Assembly: GCA_037044905.1 (NCBI GenBank)
Contig: JBAOKB010000037.1
Coordinates: forward strand, 310,001 to 374,000
Source: Hortaea werneckii
Lineage: Eukaryota > Ascomycota > Dothideomycetes > Mycosphaerellales > Teratosphaeriaceae
DNA: 64,000 bases
Direction: 5' to 3'
Under the pieces are notes generated by a model. That model made no database searches. It saw only the letters and a program-made list of their open reading frames with translations, and had not been told where the DNA came from. Shown piece by piece: positions 1 to 10,135 of this stretch. How positions within the stretch are numbered: the stretch's first letter is position 1; the number at the start of each line of letters is the position of its first letter. The translations under genes were made by a program, and so were the position numbers.

Positions 1-1355
1 GGAAATGTTTTGCTGCTCGTCGCCGCGGTTGTCTATCCGGGCGCGTCTTCCGCAATGTCGGCTTCCAATTTTCCAATTTGATCCTCGAGCTCGGTGATCT
101 CTTCGGTCGTTTGCATAGTGACAGCCTTGCGAGTAGCCAGAGCCACGTTTACGTCGTTTATCTCGTTCCGAAGGAAGGTATCGCGGTCCTTCTTTGTTCT
201 GAACTGAGCCTGGCGGCCTTGCTTTGCATACAAGCGTTGACAGGTTGCTTCAGCATCGTGAGCTTGTTGCTTCAATGCACGCTCCTGCTCGAGCTTCGCG
301 TTGTACTCCGGCAGCAGTTGCGCAAGTTCAGCTTCACGCTGTTTGATTTGGGCTTGAACATCGCGTAAGTCGCTATCGTGCTGGTTGCGTGCTTGCTGAG
401 CAGTGTTCTGGTTCTCCAGCATCGACTGGACATCTAGCTCCACCTTGGCCTTCTTCTTAGCCTCCGTCTTGCGCTCATCTTCAAGCTGTGCCTTTTCTTC
501 GCTCAGAAGCTTAATTTGCGTCTGCAGCTCACTAATTTCACTGTCAATTTCTTCGATCTCATCTTGACTCCTGTCAAGCATGGCGCGATCCTCATCGGTC
601 TGGTCTACACCGCCTTCGCGGTCTTCCTCAAGCCTTTCAAGCGCCTCATCCAAGGCCTCTTTATCCTTATTGTGGATTGTGAACTCCAGACACCTCCGCT
701 CCCGATCTTTCTCTTGGAAGGCACGTAGCTCTTCTTTCTCTTCTTCCAGCTCGTCTAAGCGGCCACGGATGTGTTCGAGCAGCTCATCGATCTTCGAGCG
801 CTTATGTTCTGTTTCGTCCATGATCTTCCGGGACTCTGCGCGTCTCTGGTCGTACACAGTAGTTCCAGCGACGTTTTTCAGGATTTCCAAGCGCGCCGGG
901 TCCTGCATATTGGTGATGGCCGTGATACGCCCTTGTGGAACAATGTAATAAGGATTGCTTCTACTGAAACCGGCCGTCTCCAGCATATTCATGACCTCAT
1001 TCTTCGTCGTGTTTTTCCGATTGAGCGAGTATTCGTCCTTTTTCTGGCCGATTGTGCGTCTCAAGACAACTTCTGGCGTGTCTGTTGGAAAGCGCTGATC
1101 GTTGTTGTCGAAAGTGACCTCAACATACGCGCTCATTACGGCACTTCCAGTTCCTTCATGGAGGAGATTGGCGCGTTCTTCGCGTCCCATCTGCGTATAC
1201 TGGTCGCTGAGGACGAAGCGAATCGCTGCAAAGAAGTTCGATTTGCCGGATCCATTGCGGCCCACGATAACGTTGTGTTTGGGGGAGAAGGGCTCGATGA
1301 TGGTCTGGTCCTTGTAGGACTTGAAGCCTTGAATGGTGATCTGCTTGATGAACAT
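1..1355 (-). CDS. smc3: SMC3 cohesin subunit, N-terminal part (cut by left edge)
   Basis: Structural maintenance of chromosomes protein 3, the ATPase arm of cohesin that holds sister chromatids together. The visible part holds the whole N-terminal ATPase lobe, starting MFIKQITIQGFKSYKDQT, with the Walker A motif GRNGSGKSN at about residues 32-40 and the QGRI motif near residue 142. From about residue 170 it becomes a long Glu/Lys/Arg-rich coiled coil. The start at 1355 matches the conserved SMC3 N-terminus exactly. The open frame ends at a TAG at 33-35 after AEDAPG. One frame over, the remaining bases read IDNRGDEQQNIS, which looks like SMC3 coiled coil continuing, so one base (probably a G in a GG run near 36-40) appears to be missing rather than the gene ending. 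The gene is divergent from the membrane protein starting at 1944. Identity is near certain; the frame break is an inference. Confidence 0.95.
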
Positions 1356-1943
1356 GGCGGCGGCGCTATCAGGGAAAAGATGATGGAGTGCGCGCGCCTC
1401 CTAGGGCTGTATAAATTGACAAGTTGAGCGCGTTCACCTCATGCCACGGCTTGAGAATAGTGAAGTGGTTGCAAATGCCTCGAAGCGCATGCGAGGACGA
1501 CGCGTCGTGAGTTCACAAGTTCGCGTTTGCCCCGCGACCTGTTGCTGCCTTAGGCAGAAACCACCGGCGCTCGGATAGTTCCATTGGAAGGTTCCCGGGC
1601 GAGCCGGGGGAATTAATATCGGAGTGGATCTCGAGGTGCACTGTGCAGCATCAAGACGAAACGAAACATGGCCACTGCGGATGCAGCAGATACACCTCTC
1701 AAGAGCTCATTGCTGTCTCCATGATCCAAAATCTCCTTTGAGCGTGGTCATGGAATGAACCATCGGTCCAGGCCAGGAAGGCGAACTTTTCTTGCGATTG
1801 ACTACGTTCTTTCAGAATTCTACTTTGCACATATTGCCTGACTCCCCTGAGTCTTCACAAGGTGCCCTGCCTCAATTGCATACGGCAACACAGCGCCATT
1901 CATCTTGCTATCGAGTGCCTCAATCCCTTTTCCCTCTAACGCC
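1356..1943. promoter_or_regulatory. Divergent intergenic region between smc3 and the gene at 1944
   Basis: 588 bases separate the two divergent start codons, so this stretch must hold both promoters. No coding frame in it looks like protein. I cannot assign individual factor sites. Confidence 0.5.
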
Positions 1944-3718
1944 ATGGCCAAAGGAAGGCAGACCGTGCAGCTGCCTGCCTCGCAGCGCAAGCACGACAAA
2001 TCCTCAGTGCAATCGGCTACTCAGCAAGCAATGGAAAACTCGCCGTTCTCATTTCAGACCATCCGGCAAGTGGTCGGGGTCGCACTGCCTGTACTGACTC
2101 TGGCGGCATCGCTATCCCCAATCTATCAGCAGACCTTGGCTCCTGTCTACGGAGCCATTCCAGCTTCTATCAACCACACCGAGACCTTGATGGCCACTTT
2201 CCTCATCGGATACGTCTGGCGTGTCTTGCTGCAGAAGGTTCACACTGAATTCTCTATTATACCTTACCTGGCTTTCTGGATGTTCTGGATGCCTGGTCTT
2301 CAGACATGGATCTTCAAGTACTCAAATGGCTTGGGACCTATTTTCGGACCAATCCTGACTGGCTTCATGAGCTGCCATGGGATGATGATTGCGACTGGCT
2401 ATGCAGTGTCTCAGGCGCTGGAGGGGTTGGAACTTCAGAGCCAGTTGGGTGACGTGGCAGGCATCGCTATCCCTGTTGTTGTGCTGGACTTGTACTTGAA
2501 AGTAGTAGAGCAGGCTATGGGCTCGGCTTTATTACCCTGGCTAGGAACGCTAAGCGATCATTTTGCATCACCAGTTAAGCTACAGCTCATGATTGGCTCC
2601 TGTGTGGCCTTGGTGAGCCCCGAAAAGCCGTACTGGATGTTCTCGCTTGCTCTGCCAGCGGCTCTCTACGGACTGCTGGCGAACCCTCATTACGATGGAG
2701 GGAGGAACTTTGATTTGCTCAATACCGAAATTGCTGCCTTCAATTGGACGCTTCTCGATAGAGCCTGGAGCAACACGGGATACGGAGTGTGCTCGAAAGT
2801 ACCGACTTGAATTATCGCGTAATGAGATGTGACCACTCGCTGTTGGGTGGAGAATGGCTTCTAACACCCGAGAGGCGGGCAAATGGTTGGATGGTTAACG
2901 AGCCTATCTATTCTGTCTTCGAGATGCTCGAAGCGGTACGACTAATGGAGGTAGATCCTCCTATTCGCGATTCAGATGCCCAAGCCCTAGTAGTCGGCCT
3001 GGGAATCGGCACAGCACCCAGATCGCTCATGGCACACGGTATCAACACCACCACTCTTGAGCTGGACCCGAAGGTTTCCGAGTACGCTACCAAGTATTTT
3101 GCTCTTCCTCCCGCTCATATCGTCATCACCGACGCCGTCTCGTGGGTCTCACAAGCTTCCAAAGAAGAGAGCAAGAAGTACGATTACATCCTCCATGATG
3201 TCTTCACTGGGGGTGTCGAGCCATTATCGCTCTTCACCAACAGCTTCCTCTCCGACCTCCGCACTCTCCTTACCCCCAACGGCGTCATCGGGCTCAACTA
3301 CGCCGGCGATCTGAGCACGCCCCTGACGAACCTGGTACTGAATACGATCCACGGTGCCTTTGACGGACAGTGCAAAATCTTCCGCGACGCGCCCCCGAAA
3401 GACACCAGCAACGACGCGGAATCCAAGGAAGACTTTCTGAACATGTTGATCTTCTGCCGGAACACTCCCGGCTCCATCACCTTCCGACAGCCGACCTCAA
3501 AAGACTTCCTCGGCAGCAAATCGCGCGCGCATTACCTTCTACCCAAGAGCGAATGGGAGATTGGTTTCCCCACTAGTGAGGATGCCGGCGTTCCGGCCGG
3601 GCAGGTCCTGCAAGCGGGCGACGAAGGGAAGTGGAAGAAGGAACAAGAGGAGAGTGCCATCCGGCACTGGAAGATCATGAGGACGGTGTTGCCTGCGAAG
3701 GTGTGGGAGATGTGGTAA
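1944..3718 (+). CDS. Membrane protein with C-terminal spermidine-synthase-like methyltransferase domain
   Basis: Fungal two-part protein, about 591 aa once one frameshift is allowed for. The N-terminal half has about six hydrophobic segments (for example around FLIGYVWRVLL, IIPYLAFWMFWM and GIAIPVVVLDLYL). The C-terminal half is a Rossmann methyltransferase/spermidine-synthase fold with VVGLGIGTAPRSL as the nucleotide loop, an acidic LELDP strand and YDYILHDVFTGG. The first frame runs to TGYGVCSKVPT and stops at 2808-2810. The second frame enters as SVLESTDLNYRVMRCDHS, so one G seems lost near 2784-2785 (TACGGAGT). The start at 1944 has good context (GCCATGG) and begins MAKGRQTVQL; an ATG at 1905 is in frame but less likely. 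Spermidine synthase activity is not shown: many such fungal proteins have no known substrate. The gene is convergent with the kinase downstream. Confidence 0.8.
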
Positions 3719-4125
3719 GGAAGGCGATTCGTACCGACATTGAGAACGAGGCCGGTAGGGAACTGTAAGATGAGTTTAAGAAAATACATAAGAGAATGCG
3801 GCGAGCGCTATGTTTGCACAACAGCATAAAAAAGTTTACTTGCCGCAATTGGCACAGCTCATATTCGTATTACTGTGATATCATAAATAGCTCGTCAAGA
3901 AAAAAGGTAATATCCAGCCGCCTCCCATCTTCACCTGCGCAGCGAATGTACTATCCAGCACATTTAGGCAAGAAGACCGCCTTGATACAAAGCTCCCATT
4001 TCCCAAACGTGAACGCTTCGTGAACCCAAAATGTCAACTTTGCCTTCCCTCCCTTTTGGAAACCCAGAAAAAGTATCATCGTACAACCCTCGCTATGCAC
4101 CGATCCCATTTGCTTGAGAGGGCCA
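3719..4125. other. Convergent intergenic region
   Basis: 407 bases between two stop codons, expected to hold both 3' UTRs. It is fairly AT-rich around 3780-3920. No gene seen. Confidence 0.5.
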
Positions 4126-5989
4126 TCATTTACCTTTGCCGAACCCCTTAGGGGTACCTTTCGGCGAAAGCAGGCCTTGCTTCTTCTGAAGCTCCTGCTT
4201 CTTCTTTTCTTGCTTGTCGAAGACATGCTTGTGGAGGGCCTTGCGCTGTCGGTTCTTGATGTCGTCCGAATAGCCTTCCTGCTGACAGCAAGCAAACTCC
4301 GTCACAAGCTTAGTCTCCAGACAGTCGCGCGCGGTCCAGCGCTTTTCGGGATCCGGGTGCAGCATGCCCATGACCAACTGTCTGTATGGCTTTTCGCCCA
4401 ACCCGCCAAATCCTTTGGGCTCGTTCGCATACCGCGGAAGCGGCCTCTCGTCTTTGATTTCGCCATCTGGGAATTTCTGAAGCCATTCTTCCCAAGAGTT
4501 GACGTAGATGTTGTAATTCTTGACTTGTTTGGGGTCGGCGACCTCCCAGGGCGTCACTTGCAGCATGAGGGTGATGTAGATAATGCCACATGACCACACG
4601 TCGATGCATCTTGGGTCGTAGTCCTTCTCGCGCGCGACAAGTTCGGGCGCCATGTAAGGTCTGCTGCCCACAAGGCCGGGTTTGCACAAGCGCACGTCGT
4701 CGCTTGCGCTCACTATGCTGGGACGGCGACAATGGCGATAACCCGGATGCTGCCCGCTGAAAGACCTCGCTAGTGCCGAAATCGGCAATCTTCAAACATC
4801 CCTCTTTGCTGAGTAGCAAATTTTCCGACTTCAGGTCTCGATGTGCAATGCCACGGTTGTGTAAATATTCCACACCTCGGATGAGCTGCTTGAACATGCA
4901 CTCTCTGTCTTCCCTAGAAAAGAAGTTCATGTTGATGACGTCGTTCAAATCGCCTTGGTCGCAATATTCCATCACATGATACCACCTTGAGCTTTTAAAG
5001 CAGAGCCGGTAGGTGTTCACGACGTTGGTATTCTCGGAGCAAGCCTTGGCGATAGCGTATTCGGACTGAATCTTCCGCTGATACTCTTCTTGGGTTTCTT
5101 CGCTCTCGTCCCATTCTCGGAACTCCTTGACTGCGAAGACCTTCGACTCACACTTTTCCGTGCTTGCTGTTTTGCTCTTCATGAGATTCACAGTGGCCGC
5201 ACCGCCTTCTCCGAGATGCTTCTTGTTCATACGCGAAATCAAGCTGAAATGTTCCTCAAGCGGGCATTCATCTACCTCAAGTCGCACTGGCACGTGCACT
5301 GACAGGCGTCGCGCTTTTGAGCCAACACCTGCATCCACACCTTCTGCATGATAGCCATCTGCGGTCTTCGTGTAGATAGATGATCGCCGAGGTATTGAGC
5401 TTTGCTGTCGTGATTCCGAACCTTGGCGCTCCGGTAGCTCGACTGCCCATTTCACTCCGCTTTTGGTGGAATCCCGGGATTGGACTCGTGTAAGCTCCTC
5501 CGCAGCATCGCCTCCCGGTGAAAGAGCACGAGGGGACAGACTTTTGCCGCTTTGATGACTCTCCTGATGCTGTGCAACTGGCCTGAGGGTCCCATTCTGT
5601 GCACTCGGTGGCAACTGGTCTCCAGCCTTCTTAGTCATAGGGTCGCTCGTCATGTCCTCGGAAGCATTGTGGGAATCTATACGGTCCTGCTTGGAAATCG
5701 ACGTCGGGTTCCCGTTAGCAGTCTGACCGTCGTGTACATGTTGCGTCGCGTTTGGTGCAGCAGCACCTGCAGTAGCCGCATGCCCAGCTGCTGACGGTCG
5801 CCTTGGCGCAGCTTTATGCGCCTCGGGTGAAGGTGGTCGTTGCTCATGGTTGGCATTTCCTGCGAAAGAGACCGAACTGCTTCGTCTTTTGTGATGGCCT
5901 AGATGTCGGCTGAAGAAGTTGCCTGGTTTTTTGGGACTTGGTGGCTGTGCCGGCATGGTAGACTGCCGCTTTGGATTGAGCAAGGCCAT
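4126..5989 (-). CDS. Ser/Thr protein kinase of the HAL4/SAT4 (NPR/HAL5) family
   Basis: About 620 aa after one frame correction. The first ~245 residues are Ser/Pro/Gln-rich and probably disordered. The kinase domain then shows the loop GEGGAATV, the lysine in FAVKEF, HRDLKSEN as catalytic loop, ADFGTSEVF as DFG segment, GSRPYMAPE as activation segment end and DVWSCGI. In yeast this family acts on potassium and nutrient transporter stability at the plasma membrane; that role here is inference. The frame changes immediately after SEVF: one extra base, best placed at 4759, shifts the reading into FQRAASG, while the other frame gives SGQHPG and continues through the rest of the domain to a basic Lys/Gln tail (KGTPKGFGKGK). 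The glycine-rich loop has Ala where the third Gly is usual. An intron there would remove the DFG motif, so a frameshift is the better reading. Confidence 0.88.
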
Positions 5990-7340
5990 GCTTGAGGGTG
6001 GAAATTATAATCCGGCAGACATGCAACTGGTCGCTTTGTAATGTGCGAAGAAGAAAGGCGAAAGCGCCAGAGATATGGAGAGTAAGCGCGACTGTAGTCA
6101 GGCCCCGGGTAAAAAGAGTCCAGAGATGGTGTGTGTGCAATTGAGTTGAGAGCTGCGGGCGAAGCTCGAGTCTCGCCCGCCCAAACACGTGCAGGACTCG
6201 AGCGACGGCAACTTCGAAAGTCTGCTCCGCCGGTGAACTGGGGACAGGGAAGGCTGAAACGGTCCTTTTCGGGTCCAGTCGCCAATTTCCTGCGTGAAGG
6301 GATCGCCGCGCGCTCGAGCGCGTGTCGGCAAAGATATCTATGGGCAAGTTCGCGATGCTCGGCCAGAGATGATGCGGCCGCAGTTGGATGCGACTATGGT
6401 GCTTCCGATGGATGTTGGGTGTGTACCAAGGGCTGTCGTAGAACACGAGGGATTTTTTGGAAGCTGCAGAGGTGTGACGGCACGCCCGCAGTTGGAGAGG
6501 CAAAAGCACCTCTCCCGGCATGGCAGCCTTGGCCGTATTTGATTACCACATTACAGTGGGTGAGCCGCCGAAGCCGTGGATCTTGCCGATAAGCCGACTC
6601 AGCGTCTCCCCAGGTTTCGATTGCTCCCATGGGAATGATGGCATTCACGCGCTCACGCGCCTGTGCCTGACCAACCGATAGCCCATGACCGCTCCGCGTT
6701 TCCTCCCACAACTAGTTAGGGTTGAGTGCTGTAGGATGAGCCATGACGAAATGTGCGGCGGGATACGCAACCAGGAAAAGGGCGAAAGCATGGGCTCCCG
6801 CAGAGCCCAGCGCCAAGGTCAACTAAGCGTCTGGAGCAATGCAAAGAAGAATCTTGGACGAGCACGACCCCACCTCGCCTAGGAAATAGGAAGTCCTCGA
6901 GCGAGGGGCTGCACTGTACCAACTGGTACGGTGGAGTGCTCGAGAGTACTACTACCTAGGTGCTAACAAACATCCCTAAACATCCTGCCTATTCGCGTCT
7001 TACATGATTGTCAGAGTCTTGATGCGTACACCGGTCTTAGATTGTCCCAACCAAATTCGGTGCCCGCTCCCCACGTCTCTTTGCGGGTGCTGCAACGGTC
7101 CAGTATCCCACCTTGCGCAGCGGGACTTTGACTGTGCCTGCCTGCGGGGCCCCAGCCCTCCAGCTGTCACAACCAAGACGTGCATCCTCATGTACCAAGA
7201 AATACCAAGCACAGTCCCTAAGAAAGGGCGGTCAAATCTCAACGGATCTTATCAGGCAAGAAGCAAAAGCAACGCGCTGCCGCGTAAAGGGAGACGAAGA
7301 TCTTTACTGCATACATACTCCATAGATTGCTACTCTCGAA
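5990..7340. other. Intergenic region upstream of the kinase
   Basis: 1.35 kb between the kinase start and the permease stop. Several short open frames overlap on both strands, but none shows domain-like composition or splice-joined continuity. Holds one near-copy of the TACCTAGGTA motif at 6953. Otherwise nothing recognised. Confidence 0.4.
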
Positions 7341-8951
7341 TCAATGATATGTTTTTTCGCCAAGCTTACTCTGAACATCGCGCTCTGGTGTTATTGCAGG
7401 AGTACGGGGCTCGCCACCCTCAATCACAACGCCTCCACTTTCCGGGCCTTTGAAGTGCTTCCACCCTGTCGTCAGCCAAGTCACTAACGCGATCAACATG
7501 ATTGCCCCAACCGCCGCACAAGTGTAATTCATGTTCTCCGACGTGACGGGCTTTAGCGTGGGGAAGTTGAAGGTGATGGACGTGAAGACCAAGTACAACA
7601 GGCCCAAGACGTTCAAGGGTACACTCCATCTGCCAAGGGTGTACAGCCCATTAATGCGCCAAGCTTTGTCCGAAGTGAACAGCGATAGCAATCGCGCGAA
7701 AAGAGGCATAGCGTACGAGACGTAGAAGCCTTCTGTTGCGATGGAGACGACGGTTTCGAATCCGGTGACCGTTCCGAAATAGATGGAGTTGAGAGCGATT
7801 TGTACAAGCACCGTGAGGCACAGCGCATACACCGGAATCTGCTTCTTCTTCTCCACTCTGCTTAGGATGCTGGAAAATGGCAAACCGTGGTCGCGAGCAA
7901 ACGCATACACTGCGCGACCGCCTTCTGCTGTAAGTGCATTACTAGCGCCCATGCCGATGACAATTAGCAGGACAGTAAGGCAGCTGGCTCCTGCTCGAGA
8001 CGCAGTCGAGTCAAGAAAGATCTGAATAATCGGCACTCCGGTCGTGCTTGCCGCTGTCGTTTCGATATTGCCAATACAATAGCAAGCTGCGATCAAAAAA
8101 ACGAAGCCCGTCACCGCACCAATAACGACGGAATAGATGATCGCTCTCGGAGCTTCTTTCCTCGCATTCTTGAGCTCCTCAGTCATGTGTGCTGGTGCAT
8201 CATAGCAGCAAAGACCGAAAGCAGCCTGCAGAAGCCCGACAATTGCAGTGTACGATTTGTCGAAGCCGCTGAGATTGACGAAATCGACGAAGACGAAGCG
8301 ATCCGACTGCAATGGGGTCTTTGTTGCGAGGATGGTGACCACGATGATCAGGAATGCGCAGATGTTCCACGCAATCAGGCCTCTTGAGATCTTGTCCAAG
8401 AGCCGAGGAAGGAAGACGTTGAAGGATAGTGCCAGTGCGGCGACAAGGTAAGCCACCAGTACCGTGTGCCACCGCTCAATCACATAGTCTGGATTATTAG
8501 CGTTGGCGACACCTAGCACGAAATTGGCCGTGATGAAGTTGTTCGTGGCACCCATCGAAATAATGCCGATGAGCATGAACCAGCCGCAGACGTAGGAAAA
8601 TCCCCTCGCGATGCTCTTCGGTGCCAGAACCGCACACCATGAGTATTGACCCCCTGCAAGACAATAGGCAGAGCACATCTCGGCCATGGAGAAGGCGACT
8701 GCGAGTGAAAAGGCGGATATGCCTATCCAGGACCATATCATGACTGGTGGCCCTCCACTCTCGACTCCCACCGCAAGCACACCGGATAGGGCTGACCAAG
8801 AGGTCACGATGCTGAAGGAGAAGGCCAGCATGCCGATGAAAGAAAAGTCGCGTTTCAACTCCTGTTGGTACCCCAGCCTCTCGAGGGCGACTTCCTCGGC
8901 GACATCTTGATCGAAAGCTGTTGGTTTTGTGTTCGCTGCCAGGTGAGCCAT
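7341..8951 (-). CDS. Amino acid/choline/GABA-type permease (APC superfamily)
   Basis: Plasma-membrane transporter of the amino acid-polyamine-organocation superfamily, fungal branch including Hnm1 (choline) and Uga4 (GABA). About 536 aa with some twelve hydrophobic segments; the first follows a short polar leader that ends LGYQQELKRDFSFIGMLAFSF. Conserved features include the consensus loop with GGPPVMIWSW, AGGQYSW in the third helix region and a CCYDAPAHMTEELKNARKEAPRAI segment, read here as two overlapping stretches, which is typical of this branch. I place the start at 8951 (MAHLAANTKPTAFDQD) because the upstream in-frame extension to 9146 is Cys/His-rich and does not look like a permease leader. 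No introns and no frame breaks. The substrate cannot be told from sequence alone. The C-terminus is short and hydrophilic. Confidence 0.9.
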   Translation of the reverse strand: MAHLAANTKPTAFDQDVAEEVALERLGYQQELKRDFSFIGMLAFSFSIVTSWSALSGVLAVGVESGGPPVMIWSWIGISAFSLAVAFSMAEMCSAYCLAGGQYSWCAVLAPKSIARGFSYVCGWFMLIGIISMGATNNFITANFVLGVANANNPDYVIERWHTVLVAYLVAALALSFNVFLPRLLDKISRGLIAWNICAFLIIVVTILATKTPLQSDRFVFVDFVNLSGFDKSYTAIVGLLQAAFGLCCYDAPAHMTEELKNARKEAPRAIIYSVVIGAVTGFVFLIAACYCIGNIETTAASTTGVPIIQIFLDSTASRAGASCLTVLLIVIGMGASNALTAEGGRAVYAFARDHGLPFSSILSRVEKKKQIPVYALCLTVLVQIALNSIYFGTVTGFETVVSIATEGFYVSYAMPLFARLLSLFTSDKAWRINGLYTLGRWSVPLNVLGLLYLVFTSITFNFPTLKPVTSENMNYTCAAVGAIMLIALVTWLTTGWKHFKGPESGGVVIEGGEPRTPAITPERDVQSKLGEKTYH

Positions 8952-10135
8952 GATGCTGTGCGATTCGTCCGAATGGTTGAAAAAGGAGAGCAGAGAACAA
9001 TGAATGCGATTTGAACATAGACGAAATGTATACCTATCTTGGTCGTCGTCTCTTGTATTCGCGCATTCCTGTTTCGTAGGTGCTGATGACTGTAATGCTT
9101 TATTGATTGCATGACCATCGACATTATTGATAGCTGCCGCATGCACCTTCTCAATCTAGGAGGCCTCAAGATAGCCATGCAGCGGGCAATCTATGAGCTC
9201 GTCGTGCCCGTTTATCAATGCCAGCTCTATCGGAGCTGCCCTGCAGCGGCCAAGCTTGCCCCCCATGCGCAGAGACGATGCAGGGATGGGATTGCAGATC
9301 CTGTGGCGCTCTTGGAATGGCCTGGGCTGAAGCTCCATGTCACCCCTCTAGCTAGGAGATGAGACGGGATAATGGTCTTGCAGATTCAAACCTCTCATCA
9401 CAGAGGAGACTGTCGTTGTTGTTTCTAGGGTCTTTTGTCTTTAAGTCGGTTAAACAATGCTCGAAGACAAGGTCGTGACTCCGGAGCCTTGCGAAGCCGA
9501 TGCCGGCGATTGACCGAAAGCCCGCGTCCCACAACGTCACTGGCCCCTCTACTACTTTTTCTTCATCATGTCGGACAGGAACAGCATCTCAACGCGCTCT
9601 GATGCTCGCGAAAGCAAGTCTACGAGGGTCAGGAAAGCCTCTAGATATGCCTAGTGCGCTGGAAGTTGCTCCAACGCGTCGTCAATGGCACTGTGGAAGC
9701 AGCCCAGACTGGCCAATCAGAATGCGGGGCCATTCCATCGGCGTTCGGCAGCTTGTCAGGTCGTTCACTCGTTCACCTGCTGCGCTGCGCTGCGCTGCGC
9801 TGCGAGGCCTGCTGGTAGGGTCCCTCTCGAGTTCCCACACATCTCTTACTCCCTTCAGCACTTCCCTCCCTTCGCCATTGCACTATCAAGTGTTTCTTCA
9901 CCCTACAGACACACCCTATCTGCTATTACCTTCTGCGCCTTGCTTTGCTTAGCTCCTCTTTCGTGGCTTGTAAGGAATTCCGTCTTTTGGCTCGCTGCGC
10001 CCATTCTCTAGCACCTACCTGGATGCTGCATCTGCAGCCGCATCCCAAGTCCATTTGGTCACGCCGATAGCATCGGCAGCCTGTTTGGAAGACCAGGGCG
10101 GCCAGTGATCGCTTGGGCAGGCTACGTGCCGTGAC
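8952..10135. promoter_or_regulatory. Divergent intergenic region between the permease and the PHD gene
   Basis: 1.18 kb upstream of both genes. It contains a pentanucleotide repeat at 9781-9804 and pyrimidine-rich stretches at 9830-9990 just before the PHD gene, as is common in fungal promoters. No coding sequence supported. Confidence 0.5.
9781..9804. repeat. Short tandem repeat, unit TGCGC
   Basis: Nearly five uninterrupted copies of a GC-rich pentamer in the promoter region of the PHD gene. Slippage-prone; no function implied. Confidence 0.9.

Noticed and set aside
4745..4790. Intron in the HAL4-type kinase ending at the CTTTCAG near 4760
   Set aside because: The acceptor looks good, but any matching donor upstream would remove the DFG segment needed for a kinase.
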